DNA of 64,000 nucleotides from Verrucomicrobiaceae bacterium UBA2429 (lineage in GTDB: Bacteria > Verrucomicrobiota > Verrucomicrobiia > Verrucomicrobiales > Verrucomicrobiaceae): NCBI GenBank assembly GCA_002343505.1, contig DDQZ01000069.1, positions 1-64,000 on the forward strand, written 5' to 3'. The notes beneath the pieces are model-generated. The model saw only the letters and a program-made list of their open reading frames with translations, did not search any database and had not been told where the DNA came from. Each line of letters opens with the position of its first letter. Positions within the stretch are counted from its first letter, which is position 1. The position numbers were made by a program, and so were the translations under genes. Below are positions 1 through 7,606 of this stretch, piece by piece.

Positions 1-28
1 AAGGGCGCGTGGATGACGCTTACAGACG

Positions 29-217
29 AACGGTAGTTTGGTCCAGAATAATGGTAGTTTGAGCCGGACGAACGGTAGTTTGGTCCAGAATAACGGTAGT
101 TTGCGCCAGGCGAATGGTAGTTTGGACCAAAATAACGGTAGTTTGCGCCAGACGAACGGTAGTTTTGATCAGAATAACGGTAGTTTGAGCCGGACGAATG
201 ATATGCCGCGTCAGACG
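29..217. repeat. 21-bp tandem repeat array, about nine copies
   Basis: The core AACGGTAGTTTG (or AATGGTAGTTTG) recurs every 21 bp from 29, 50, 71, 92, 113, 134, 155 and 176, with a degraded ninth copy at 197. The 9-bp spacer alternates between a form ending CAGAAT and a form ending CGGACG or CAGACG, so the higher-order period is about 42 bp. Because 21 is a multiple of three the array stays open in several frames on both strands. The only starts available on the + strand are the TTG codons inside each repeat, so coding is unlikely. The stretch from 218 to 429 shows no gene or clear signal. Confidence 0.9.
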
Positions 218-429
218 AAAGGCGCGATGCGCGGGAATCCATGCTGGAGGATTCATTCCGACGGGGCATCCGGCCATTTTTTCTTCCGAGGCGGGTGGCG
301 GCGCGGGTTTTCCCGCGGCTCCTCCGCATCTCCGGCGCTGGCGGCCAGGCGGTCGCCAGCGAAGGCGCAACCCTTTGCCGCTGAGGAGGCGGCAAAACCC
401 AAACCACATCAACCCGCACATCAACCACC

Positions 430-1155
430 ATGCCTGCTGAACTATCCTGGGACATGCCTGTTCATTATGACACAGGGCTTTTTTGGGATTCTCAGTTGGC
501 GGAACCATCCAGCATTATGAGCACGACCATCAAAGCAGTCATCAGCTTCCAAAGTTACACCGACGGCAATCTCGGCCCGACGGCGCAGACCATCCACGGC
601 AAGATGACTCTGAACGCCGGCATTTTTGACGATCCACCTGTGACGATGGTGGTGTTTCAGGGGCAGATCACCGATTACATGACCAAGCTCTCGGCGCGCG
701 CCAGCCGGGCCACGGCGGATATCATGGCCTTCAACGCGGCGCGCGAGCTGTTGGAGGAGACGCTGGGGGATCTGGGCGGTTATGTGAACATCGTGGCCAA
801 GGGGGACGGCCTGATCGTGGAGAAAAGCGGCTTCCCGTTTTATGACACGGACAAGGCGCCGGACACCACGCCGCCGAACGCGCCCGCGGACCTGCGCCTG
901 AAGCACAGCGAGCTGCCGGGCGGCTTCATCGCCCGTTACAAGCCGGAGAAGCGCGGCAGCGTCAACGAGGTGCAGACCAGCACGGGCGACCCCAACAATG
1001 AGGCGGACTGGGTGCAGAAAGCCATCATCAAGGGCGGGCGCGCGGAGATCATGGGCTTCGCTCCGGGCACGATCGTCTGGGTGCGCGTGCGCACTGTGGG
1101 CATCAAAGGCATCATGGGCGCGTGGAGCGACCCCGCGCAGATCCGCGTGCTTTGA
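430..1155 (+). CDS. Fibronectin type III domain protein
   Basis: A 241-residue protein of unknown function. The first 30 residues are rich in Trp and Asp (SWDMP, LFWD), as in short verrucomicrobial proteins of this class. Residues about 30 to 135 form a helical domain with the LEETLGDLGGYV segment. Residues about 147 to 241 look like a fibronectin III fold, starting TPPNAPADLR and ending AWSDPAQIRVL. No signal peptide is visible. The start at 430 keeps the Trp-rich leader; ATG at 517 (MSTTIKAV) is the alternative. The next gene encodes a small tail-like protein, and this pairing suggests a surface or phage-tail-like role, which is inference. Confidence 0.7.
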   Translation: MPAELSWDMPVHYDTGLFWDSQLAEPSSIMSTTIKAVISFQSYTDGNLGPTAQTIHGKMTLNAGIFDDPPVTMVVFQGQITDYMTKLSARASRATADIMAFNAARELLEETLGDLGGYVNIVAKGDGLIVEKSGFPFYDTDKAPDTTPPNAPADLRLKHSELPGGFIARYKPEKRGSVNEVQTSTGDPNNEADWVQKAIIKGGRAEIMGFAPGTIVWVRVRTVGIKGIMGAWSDPAQIRVL

Positions 1156-1285
1156 GTCCCCGCTTCGGTGACAGGGTGGCCAGGTGACAGGAAGACCGGG
1201 TGACACGGCCCCCTTCACCCTGCCGCCTTGTCATCGTGTCACCCCCTCATCGTGTCATCCGCTCACCCCTTTCCCTCTCCCCGCC

Positions 1286-1510
1286 ATGCCCTACGACCCC
1301 GCCCAACCCGCCAACAACTCCGCCCTTTCCAGCGCCGTGATGCGCGGCCAGCTCACGGGCCTCAAAGACCTCATTGACGCCGTGCCGGTGATCACCGGCG
1401 CGGTGGTGGACTCGGTGACGCCGCTGCCGCCGGGGGATTCGCCGACGGTGTCGGTGGCGCTCATTGACGGCGTGCTGCGCTTCAGCTTCGGCATCCCCTC
1501 GGCCTCGTAG
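1286..1510 (+). CDS. Small tail-fibre or collagen-like head protein
   Basis: A 74-residue protein starting MPYDPAQPANNS. It has a helical region (MRGQLTGLKDLIDAV) and a beta-rich end with the pattern PPGDSPTVSVALIDGVLRFSFGIP. That pattern resembles the region that precedes collagen-like Gly-X-Y repeats in tail-fibre-like proteins, but here the protein stops right after FGIPSAS with no Gly-X-Y tail. The start at 1286 is chosen because the in-frame sequence upstream is a low-complexity CCCC/TCATCGTGTCA-type stretch. It follows the fibronectin gene by 130 bp on the same strand. Function is unknown; it could be a truncated form of a longer family. Confidence 0.55.
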   Translation: MPYDPAQPANNSALSSAVMRGQLTGLKDLIDAVPVITGAVVDSVTPLPPGDSPTVSVALIDGVLRFSFGIPSAS

Positions 1511-1668
1511 CGGGTTGGAAACCGAAATTCGAAATTCAAATTTTGACCTTCCCGTCCGCCTCCGGCGCCGCTCATCCGCCGGGATCACAAAGCCTGGCGG
1601 CGCATGTCATGGCTCGCGGGATGAGGGGGATGGCAGTGCCTTGCCAGCCTCTGACGCGCGCGCGGGTT

Positions 1669-1911
1669 TCAGGCCAGGCTGGAGTGGCTGCCGTCGCAGA
1701 AGGGCGGGTTCTTCGTGTGCTTGCAGTTGCACAGCCAGACCTTCCGCTTTTCCTCAAGGGTGAATTTTTTCGGCGCCATGCCGCTGCCTTTGTGGGTGCC
1801 GTCGCACATGGGCTGGTGGCCGCTGAGGCCGCAGGCGCACCACCAGTGGTCTCCGGCTTCGAGCTCAAGGGCGGCGGGTTTTTTGTCGTGGATTTTGGGA
1901 AGGTCTGCCAT
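1669..1911 (-). CDS. CDGSH iron-sulfur domain protein
   Basis: An 80-residue protein with two CDGSH-type cluster sites: CACGLSGHQPMCDGTH at about residues 25 to 40 and CNCKHTKNPPFCDGSH at about 61 to 76. Each has the C-x-C-...-C-D-x-x-H ligand set that binds a 2Fe-2S cluster with three Cys and one His. Tandem CDGSH proteins of this size are known in bacteria as small redox or cluster-transfer proteins; the partner is unknown here. The start MADLPKIH is the ATG nearest the domain. It is transcribed away from the lysine aminomutase gene. Confidence 0.88.
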   Translation of the reverse strand: MADLPKIHDKKPAALELEAGDHWWCACGLSGHQPMCDGTHKGSGMAPKKFTLEEKRKVWLCNCKHTKNPPFCDGSHSSLA

Positions 1912-2064
1912 GCGCGGATGATGCGGATTTTCCACGCGCGGCGCAAGCTGTTTGGCGGCGGCGGGAGGGGCGGCCGCCGCGCGCGGGCGGCAGGCGGCGC
2001 ATCTTTTTCGGCAACAAGTTTGACAGGCGGAATTTCCCGGTCGTAACCTCGCCCACAGTCGAAC

Positions 2065-3231
2065 ATGCGCACGCCGCCCACCCTGCTTCCCGAGAAGGAA
2101 TTCCGCTCTCATGCTCCCGGATTTTGGGCCGGCAGGAACGTTCCGGCGGAGGATTGGAACTCGCCGGCGTGGCAATTGCGCAACCGTGTGACCACGCTGG
2201 CGGGGCTGGAGGAGCACCTGGTGCTTGCGGAAGAGGAGCGCGCGGGCGTGCTCCTGAGTGGCAGGAAGCTGGCCATGGCCATCACGCCGCATTATTTCAA
2301 TCTGATTGACCCTCTGGACCCGGAGGACCCCATCCGCCGGCAGGTCATCCCGCGCATTGAGGAGACCTGGGAAGACCCGGATGAAATGAGCGACCCGTGC
2401 GGGGAGGACAGCCACATGCCCGTGCCGGGCCTGGTGCATAGATACCCGGACCGCGTGCTTTTCCTCGTCACCGACCGCTGCGCCGCCTACTGCCGCTACT
2501 GCACGCGCAGCCGCGTGGTCTCCGGCGTGGGGGAGCAGGAGCTGCACACGGACCACGAGGCCGCTTTCCGCTACCTGGAAAAGCACACCGAGGTGCGGGA
2601 TGTGCTGCTCTCCGGCGGTGATCCGCTGCTGTTCAGTGACGCGAAACTGGAGGCCATCCTCTCCCGCCTGCGCGCCATCCCGCACATCGAGTTCCTGCGC
2701 ATTGGCAGCCGCGTGCCCATTTTTCTGCCGCAGCGGATCACGCCAGAGCTTTGCCGGATGCTCCAGCGCCACCACCCTCTGTGGCTGAGCATCCACACGA
2801 ACCACCCGCGCGAGCTGACCACCGAGGTGCGCGCGGCGCTGGGCAGGCTGGCGGACCACGGCGTGCCGCTGGGGAATCAAAGCGTGCTGCTGCGCGGTGT
2901 GAACGATGACGCGGAGGTGATGAAGTCCCTCGTACACAAGCTGCTGATGTGCCGCGTGCGGCCCTACTACCTGTATCAGTGCGATCTCATCCAGGGCAGC
3001 TCCCATCTGCGCGCCAGCGTGCAGGCGGGCGTGGAGATCATCGAGCAACTGCGCGGCCACACCACCGGCTACGCGGTGCCGCAGCTCGTCATAGACGCGC
3101 CGGGCGGCGGCGGGAAGGTGCCGGTGAATCCGGACTATGTGCTGCTGCGCGACGAGCAGCGGACGCTGATCCGGAACTTCGAGGGCCGCACCTTCGAGTA
3201 CCCCGAGCCCGCGATGGCGCGCCTGCGCTGA
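2065..3231 (+). CDS. kamA: Lysine 2,3-aminomutase family radical SAM enzyme
   Basis: A 388-residue protein. The radical SAM cluster motif CxxxCxxC is at C139, C143 and C146 (CAAYCRYC). The PLP lysine is K351 in GGGGKVPV. D307 in YQCDL and D344 in VIDAPGGGG sit 37 residues apart and D344 is 7 before K351, matching the spacing of the two Asp that bind the lysine side chain in clostridial LAM. This favours L-lysine to beta-lysine conversion over the glutamate mutase branch, in which these Asp are replaced. The related EpmB modifies elongation factor P and is usually shorter. Beta-lysine may serve as an osmolyte or for EF-P modification; no efp or epmA gene lies in the window. The gene ends directly against a long palindrome. 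Confidence 0.88.
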   Translation: MRTPPTLLPEKEFRSHAPGFWAGRNVPAEDWNSPAWQLRNRVTTLAGLEEHLVLAEEERAGVLLSGRKLAMAITPHYFNLIDPLDPEDPIRRQVIPRIEETWEDPDEMSDPCGEDSHMPVPGLVHRYPDRVLFLVTDRCAAYCRYCTRSRVVSGVGEQELHTDHEAAFRYLEKHTEVRDVLLSGGDPLLFSDAKLEAILSRLRAIPHIEFLRIGSRVPIFLPQRITPELCRMLQRHHPLWLSIHTNHPRELTTEVRAALGRLADHGVPLGNQSVLLRGVNDDAEVMKSLVHKLLMCRVRPYYLYQCDLIQGSSHLRASVQAGVEIIEQLRGHTTGYAVPQLVIDAPGGGGKVPVNPDYVLLRDEQRTLIRNFEGRTFEYPEPAMARLR

Positions 3232-3421
3232 GGCTGAGCCGTGACGACGCGGAAGGATTCTGCTGCAAGCGGCTGCGGACTCGCATGAGCGGCGTTGGGG
3301 CGCGGATTTCGACCCGTCGAGCATGCACCCATACACTCAGGGCCGAAATCCGCGCCCCGCCTTGCTCCCGCGGTCCTCGCTCGCTCTCGCGACGAATCTT
3401 CCGCATCGTCACGGCTCAGCC
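3232..3421. repeat. 190-bp imperfect palindrome between convergent genes
   Basis: The left arm begins GGCTGAGCCGTGACGACGCG at 3232 and its near-complement (GACGAATCTTCCGCATCGTC followed by ACGGCTCAGCC) ends at 3421. Inner arms also pair: GGGCGCGGATTTCG near 3298 with CGAAATCCGCGCCC near 3344. The whole intergenic space between the kamA stop and the VOC gene end can fold into one long hairpin. Its right arm shares the 14-mer GCATCGTCACGGCT (3403-3416) with 50106-50119. It may act as a bidirectional terminator or be a mobile palindromic repeat. Confidence 0.85.
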
Positions 3422-3763
3422 GACATACTGGGTGATGAAGGCCTCGTTGCCCTCCGTGTCGCGGAAGCGGCCGAGCAGGATGGGCTCGCCCTCGCGCTGG
3501 TTGGGCATTTCGAGGATGGCGCCGCCGCTTTTCTCGATGCGGGCGGCGGCGTCAAAAACGTCCTCGTATTGCAGGCTGAGGCCGGTGGGATTGGCTGAAC
3601 CGTCATGCCCGCCGTGCAGGGCCAGGATGGCGTCCCCGCAGCGCAGCTCGGACCAGTAATCACTGACGAAGACTTTTTCGAAGCCGAGTGTCTCCGAATA
3701 AAAACGCACGGCGCGGCGCATGTCCGCGGCCAGCAGCATGAATTTCACTTTCTCCGGGCGCAT
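3416..3763 (-). CDS. VOC (glyoxalase/bleomycin resistance) family protein
   Basis: A 115-residue single-domain protein. It has the VOC features KFMLLAADMRRAVRFYSETLGFE near the N-terminus and GRFRDTEGNEAFITQYVG at the C-terminus, where the final Glu is often a metal ligand. Such proteins act as dimers on small-molecule substrates (glyoxalase, dioxygenase or drug binding); the substrate cannot be read from the sequence. The last codons overlap the right end of the long palindrome. It is divergent from the Nudix gene, with only 23 bp between the start codons. Confidence 0.82.
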   Translation of the reverse strand: MRPEKVKFMLLAADMRRAVRFYSETLGFEKVFVSDYWSELRCGDAILALHGGHDGSANPTGLSLQYEDVFDAAARIEKSGGAILEMPNQREGEPILLGRFRDTEGNEAFITQYVG

Positions 3764-3786
3764 GGCCGCGCTATGCCGCCGGCGCT

Positions 3787-4212
3787 TTGGATTTGCAAGA
3801 TCAAAACCGCCCGCCCGTCGAGGTCGTCTGCGCCGTTCTCAGGCGCGGCGGGCGTCTGCTGGTGGCGCGGCGTCCGGCGGGGAAAAGGCTCGCCGGTTGC
3901 TGGGAGTTCCCCGGCGGCAAGATCGAGCCCGGAGAGACCGCCGAGGCCGCGCTGCTGCGCGAACTGCGCGAGGAGCTGGGCTGCGCCGCGCGGGTGCTGC
4001 GGCGCGGGCCGGTGATCCTGCACGAGTATCCCTGGTGCGCGGTGCGCATGCATTCCTTCGAGTGCGCGCTGGAGGCCGGAGGCGGCGAGCCGGCGGCGCT
4101 GGAGCACGACGAGATCGCGTGGATCGAGCCGGCGGAGCTGGACCGCCTGGAGCTGGCCCCGGCGGATGTGCCGCTGGCGCCGTGGGCGCGCGGTTTGTTC
4201 GAGGCCGGGTGA
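3787..4212 (+). CDS. Nudix hydrolase, MutT-like
   Basis: A 141-residue protein with a complete Nudix box from G44 to G65 (REELRE-type helix, R58, E59, E62, E63), which binds the divalent metals and hydrolyses a nucleoside diphosphate linked to another group. The context WEFPGGKIEPGE before the box and a C-terminal EIAWIEPAEL segment are typical of the 8-oxo-dGTP diphosphatase group that sanitises oxidised nucleotides. The best start is a TTG codon at 3787, because no ATG lies before the first beta strand (VEVVCAVLRR). Substrate assignment is inference from family resemblance. Confidence 0.85.
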   Translation: MDLQDQNRPPVEVVCAVLRRGGRLLVARRPAGKRLAGCWEFPGGKIEPGETAEAALLRELREELGCAARVLRRGPVILHEYPWCAVRMHSFECALEAGGGEPAALEHDEIAWIEPAELDRLELAPADVPLAPWARGLFEAG

Positions 4213-4235
4213 CCCGCGCGCGGCTCTGGCGCGGG

Positions 4236-5126
4236 TCAGCCCTCGCGCGTCATGCGCGTGGTCACCTGCTGGCGCACGGGCACTTTTTTGCCCCTGACAT
4301 CAAGGGTCAAATCCGCCCGGAACGCGCCGAAGGAGGTCATGGCCGCGCCGAGGTCGAAGAGCACCTGGCCGAAGAGCTTCGACCCCTCGCCAAGCGTCAC
4401 CGGCCTGGCGCCGGCGCTTTCCTCGGAGGGCTTCATGACACCGTTGAAGCTGATCTTCGCGTGGGGGCGCCCCAGATAGTCCACCTGCGCCTCGTAGCGG
4501 GCGCGCAGCTCCACTTTCACCGCGCCCGCGCTGGGGAAGCGCACCTCCTCCTGGGTCGTCCAGTGGTCTCCTGAGCGCACCGCCGTCTTTGGCAGGCCCA
4601 TCTCCAGCGAGCGGCGGAAAAGCTCCGCCACTTCCGCCGCCTCGGCGATGCCCTCCAGCTTCGGCTGCCCGTCCTCGGTGGGCGGCAGCATGGAGGAGGA
4701 ATCCCTGACTTCGACAAAGCGGTCCTCCTTGTCATACACAAGCACGAAGCTCTGCCCCAGGCTGCGCCCGACGGAGGCGCGGATCTCCGGCGACGCGGAG
4801 ACGAGGTCGGACGAGTCAAAGGTCTGCCTTTTGCCGTCCAGGATGGCCTCCCCGCTCATCGCGGTGAAGGTCACGCGCGCCAGCTTGCCGCCCTCCTCCC
4901 CAGGGCGCACCTCGATGCGCGTCGTCTGCTTCACTTTCATGCCCTGCTCCGGTTTGCTGCCCAGCGCGGAGAGGTCCGTCACCGTCTCGGTGAGGGTCTC
5001 CTGAAGGTAGCGCGCCCCCGCCTCCCAGCGCGGACGCAGCTCGGCGGGCGCCTCCTGCTGGCCCTGGACATGGGGAGCCGCCGCCAGAAGCAGCAGGCAT
5101 GAGTGGAAAAGGCGCGCGTGTGGCAT
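4236..5126 (-). CDS. Secreted protein of unknown function
   Basis: A 296-residue protein with a Sec signal peptide (MPHARLFHSCLLLLAAAPHV, likely cut after VQG). The mature part is beta-rich with repeated short strands such as TRIEVRPGEEGGKLARVTFTA and ends in DLTLDVRGKKVPVRQQVTTR. The pattern recalls DUF6263-like periplasmic proteins, but I could not confirm that. The start at 5126 places the signal peptide at the N-terminus; upstream in-frame codons are non-coding. It is divergent from the toxin-antitoxin pair. Confidence 0.72.
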   Translation of the reverse strand: MPHARLFHSCLLLLAAAPHVQGQQEAPAELRPRWEAGARYLQETLTETVTDLSALGSKPEQGMKVKQTTRIEVRPGEEGGKLARVTFTAMSGEAILDGKRQTFDSSDLVSASPEIRASVGRSLGQSFVLVYDKEDRFVEVRDSSSMLPPTEDGQPKLEGIAEAAEVAELFRRSLEMGLPKTAVRSGDHWTTQEEVRFPSAGAVKVELRARYEAQVDYLGRPHAKISFNGVMKPSEESAGARPVTLGEGSKLFGQVLFDLGAAMTSFGAFRADLTLDVRGKKVPVRQQVTTRMTREG

Positions 5127-5242
5127 GATTCGGTCCGCGAGATAAAAGCAGCAGCCTTGCGCGCGCAACCCGTCATCAAGGGGATTTTCCATTCCACAAA
5201 AACCGCCGGCATCCTGAAGCTCAAGCACCCCCGGGTGTGAAG

Positions 5243-5270
5243 TTGATTTATCACGATGCGTGCATATTCT
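5243..5270 (+). promoter_or_regulatory. Candidate promoter of the toxin-antitoxin pair
   Basis: TTGATT (5243-5248) and TATTCT (5265-5270) are spaced by 16 bp, close to a sigma-70 type -35/-10 pair. The ATG at 5277 lies 7 bp past the -10 box, so the antitoxin mRNA could be leaderless. A short palindrome (CACCCCCGGGTG, near 5226-5237) just upstream could be an autoregulatory operator. All of this is read by eye. Confidence 0.35.
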
Positions 5271-5276
5271 CACAGC

Positions 5277-5453
5277 ATGTCCGCCCGCGATGCCATCCTC
5301 ATCGAGATCGACAGCCTGCCTGAATCCGTGCTGCAGGAGGCATTGCACTTCATGCGCTTTGCCGCCCGCCAGCAGCAGGAGGCCGAGTGGCAGGACGTGC
5401 TTCCTTCTCGTGAAGTTGAACAAGAAGTGCTTGATCTCCTCGATGCGCCATGA
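5277..5453 (+). CDS. Antitoxin of a MazEF/VapB-like pair
   Basis: A 58-residue acidic, helical protein: an N-terminal helix pair (ILIEIDSLPESVLQEALHFMRF) followed by a charged tail (EWQDVLPSREVEQEVLDLLDA). It resembles the small DUF2281-type antitoxins that sit before VapC or MazF toxins. Its stop overlaps the toxin start by ATGA (5450-5453), the usual coupling for these operons. An in-frame ATG at 5256 exists, but 5277 is preferred because it fits the promoter position. It is expected to bind and neutralise the toxin and repress its own promoter. Confidence 0.72.
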   Translation: MSARDAILIEIDSLPESVLQEALHFMRFAARQQQEAEWQDVLPSREVEQEVLDLLDAP

Positions 5454-5767
5454 TTCCGAAACTGGGCGAGGTCTGGATGGTGGACATGGGCATGATGGGC
5501 AAGATACGCCCCACCGTTGTGGTGCTCGACGACCAGTTCCCTGTTGAGCGCAGCCTCATCGTGCATGTGCCCATCACTTCGCAAAATCGAGGCTCCTGCT
5601 TGGAAGTGTCCCTCGGGCATCTGCGCTTCCTCTCCCCCGAGTCCGTGGCAAATGTGCAAGGCATTGGCTCTTTGCCCAAAGCCAGGTTTGAGCGAAAGCT
5701 CGGCGTGCTTCCAGAAGCCGACATGGAGAGAATTCGCGCCGCCATGCGCCAGGCTTTCAGGCTGTGA
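5450..5767 (+). CDS. MazF/PemK family endoribonuclease toxin
   Basis: A 105-residue protein with the PemK/MazF fold pattern: IPKLGEVWMVDM at the start (the loop around the first strand), KIRPTVVVLDDQ with the conserved R-P, and VPITSQNRGSCLEV with the T/S residue of the active site. These toxins cleave mRNA at short sequences and arrest growth when the antitoxin is lost. It overlaps the antitoxin by ATGA. The C-terminus (ERIRAAMRQAFRL) ends in the helix typical of the family. The pair is probably a chromosomal stress or stability module. Confidence 0.85.
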   Translation: MIPKLGEVWMVDMGMMGKIRPTVVVLDDQFPVERSLIVHVPITSQNRGSCLEVSLGHLRFLSPESVANVQGIGSLPKARFERKLGVLPEADMERIRAAMRQAFRL

Positions 5768-5835
5768 GGAAGGTTTGGATGGCATCTGCCATCATGGGGC
5801 ATGGGTCCGTGGCACTTGCCGTCAGCCCTGTGGAC

Positions 5836-7512
5836 TCAAGGCGGTGTCAGTTTGCCGACGAGGCTGCTGAGGTAGGGGAAGAGCTGTTTTTTCCGGCTGA
5901 CCACGCCGGGGAGGTCGAAGACTTGCGGAGTGCGCTGGTGGTAGTCGGCGTCCACGGCCTGCTCGACGCGGGTGTCGCCGGCCACGAGCAGGACGCTGTG
6001 GTGGGCGGTGATGTCGGTGACCATGAGACAGGCGAAGTGCAGGCTGTGCGCGGCGCAGAGGGCGGTGAGCGCCTCGTGCAGGGCGCCTTGTTGTTTCCAG
6101 AATTCATCGAGCCCCATCTCCTCGATCTGGCTGATGCTGATGCGCCAGCCGTTTTCCTCGAAGACTTTGCGGTCGCCTTCAATGGCGCGCGCGGGTGTGG
6201 CCTCGCGCAGCAGGGAGCCGGCGGCGAAGAAGTCCTTCACAAACCGCGCGGCATCCACGCCGGCAATGCCGGCGAGCCATTCCAAAATCTCGCGGTCGGT
6301 GCCGGTGGTGGTGGGGCTGGTGAGGTGGAGGGTGTCGGAGATGAGGCCGGCGCAGAGGCAGATGGCGGTGCCTTTGTCCGGCGTGAGCCCCCTCATGCGG
6401 AACATGATGCCGACGATGGTGCTGGTGCTGCCGACGGGTTCGTTGATGAAGCGCACGGGCTCCCTGGTGCGCAGGTTGCCGCTGAGGCGGTGGTGGTCTA
6501 TGACCTCCAAAATCTCGGCCTCATCCGCGCCGGCCACGGCCTGGGAGAATTCGTTGTGGTCCACGAGGACGAGGCGTGTGCGGGGCACCTCGACGAGGTC
6601 GGACTTGGAAAACACGCCCTCCAGCCTGCCGGTCTCCTCGTCAATGACTGGGAAGAGCGGCTGGTGGGAGTTTTGCACGGCGTGGATGATCTCGCGCAGC
6701 GGGGTGCGCGAGCCGAAGGAGAGGTAATCGCCGTGCAAAGCCGCGCCGATGGGGCGGGAGAAGCGGATGAGCTGGGAGGCGCTGGCGGTGTCCTGCGCGG
6801 CGGTGATGACGCACACGCCTTTCGTGGCGGCCTGCTGGAGGAGGCTGTCCCACGGCATGAAGCCGCCGGTGACGACCAGGCAGCGAACGCCGAGCTCGAT
6901 GGCCAGCGCGTGTATCTCCGGCCTGTCTCCGGTGACAAGCACGACCTGGCGCGGCGGGAACTGGCGGGCGCGGTCGCGCGAGGTCTCGACGCTGGAGGCG
7001 GCGACGACGAGCAGCAGGTCCTCCACCGCGTCGGCGGACTCCACGCCGCCGATGAGGCGCCCGCCGAGCGCGGCGGCCATGTTTGCCAGGCTGGTGCGCA
7101 CCTCGCGGTTGGCGGCGGCGTGCGCGGCATCGGAGGGGAGAAAAAGCTGCGCCATTTCCTGAATGGTGGGCATGCCAAGCAGGCGGCCGTTTTCATCCAC
7201 GACGGGGATGGAGCGGAAACTGTGCTCGAGCATTTTGCGATACACAGAGAGGAAGGTCTCGCGCGGTCCGGCGGTGAGCACCTCCTTGCGGCAGACGATG
7301 GCGGCGGTGGGGCGCACATCGAGCAGCAGTCTCGGCGCCTCCACGCCGGCCTGGCGCAGCACCCAGTTGGTGCGGGCATTGATCTCGCCGCAGCAGGCGG
7401 CCACCACCTCATCCTGACGCACCTGGCGCAGGTACGCGGCGTAGCCGATGGCGGCGCAGATGGCGTCGGTGTCGGGGTTGCGGTGGCCGATGACGTAAAC
7501 GGGGTCTGACAT
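5836..7512 (-). CDS. ppaC: Mn-dependent inorganic pyrophosphatase with CBS/DRTGG insert
   Basis: A 558-residue family II pyrophosphatase, which splits PPi to phosphate in the cytoplasm. The N-terminal metal site is GHRNPDTDAICAA with H10, D14 and D16. The second half of the DHH domain shows VLVDHNEFSQ and EVIDHHRLSG. Between these lies a regulatory insert of about 230 residues: a CBS motif (HSFRSIPVVDENGRLLG), a DRTGG-like domain and a second CBS motif (QPLFPVIDEETGRLEG). CBS-containing forms are controlled by adenine nucleotides. The C-terminal DHHA2 domain includes SRKKQLFPYL, the substrate-binding SRKKQ motif. The gene follows mnhAB on the same strand after an 82-bp gap. Confidence 0.93.
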   Translation of the reverse strand: MSDPVYVIGHRNPDTDAICAAIGYAAYLRQVRQDEVVAACCGEINARTNWVLRQAGVEAPRLLLDVRPTAAIVCRKEVLTAGPRETFLSVYRKMLEHSFRSIPVVDENGRLLGMPTIQEMAQLFLPSDAAHAAANREVRTSLANMAAALGGRLIGGVESADAVEDLLLVVAASSVETSRDRARQFPPRQVVLVTGDRPEIHALAIELGVRCLVVTGGFMPWDSLLQQAATKGVCVITAAQDTASASQLIRFSRPIGAALHGDYLSFGSRTPLREIIHAVQNSHQPLFPVIDEETGRLEGVFSKSDLVEVPRTRLVLVDHNEFSQAVAGADEAEILEVIDHHRLSGNLRTREPVRFINEPVGSTSTIVGIMFRMRGLTPDKGTAICLCAGLISDTLHLTSPTTTGTDREILEWLAGIAGVDAARFVKDFFAAGSLLREATPARAIEGDRKVFEENGWRISISQIEEMGLDEFWKQQGALHEALTALCAAHSLHFACLMVTDITAHHSVLLVAGDTRVEQAVDADYHQRTPQVFDLPGVVSRKKQLFPYLSSLVGKLTPP

Positions 7513-7566
7513 GGTGGGGATGTTTGCCGGAATGAATCGGCCTTTCCTGTCCGGTTGTCGAGCCTT

Positions 7567-7606
7567 GGCGGGCTAATGTCTCATTTTAGGCCGGTCAGAG
7601 CCCGCC
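7567..7606. terminator. Possible hairpin after mnhB
   Basis: GGCGGGCT (7567-7574) pairs with AGCCCGCC (7599-7606) across a 24-base loop, spanning the mnhB stop codon. There is no T-run on the minus strand side, so this is a weak terminator candidate or a simple structure between mnhB and ppaC. Confidence 0.3.

Noticed and set aside
1-217. CRISPR array
   Set aside because: The repeat is short (12 bp conserved), spacers are only 9 bp and are themselves repeated, and no cas gene is near.
38-520. A 160-residue frame with NGSL heptapeptide repeats over the tandem array
   Set aside because: It begins at a TTG inside the repeats, runs into the fibronectin gene, and loses all pattern after residue 55. 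The array is open in several frames simply because its period is 21.
5764-7509. A 581-residue frame on the + strand opposite the pyrophosphatase
   Set aside because: It has no recognisable motifs and is rich in Gly, Ala, Glu and His as expected from the complement of a GC-rich gene; the minus strand encodes a complete enzyme.
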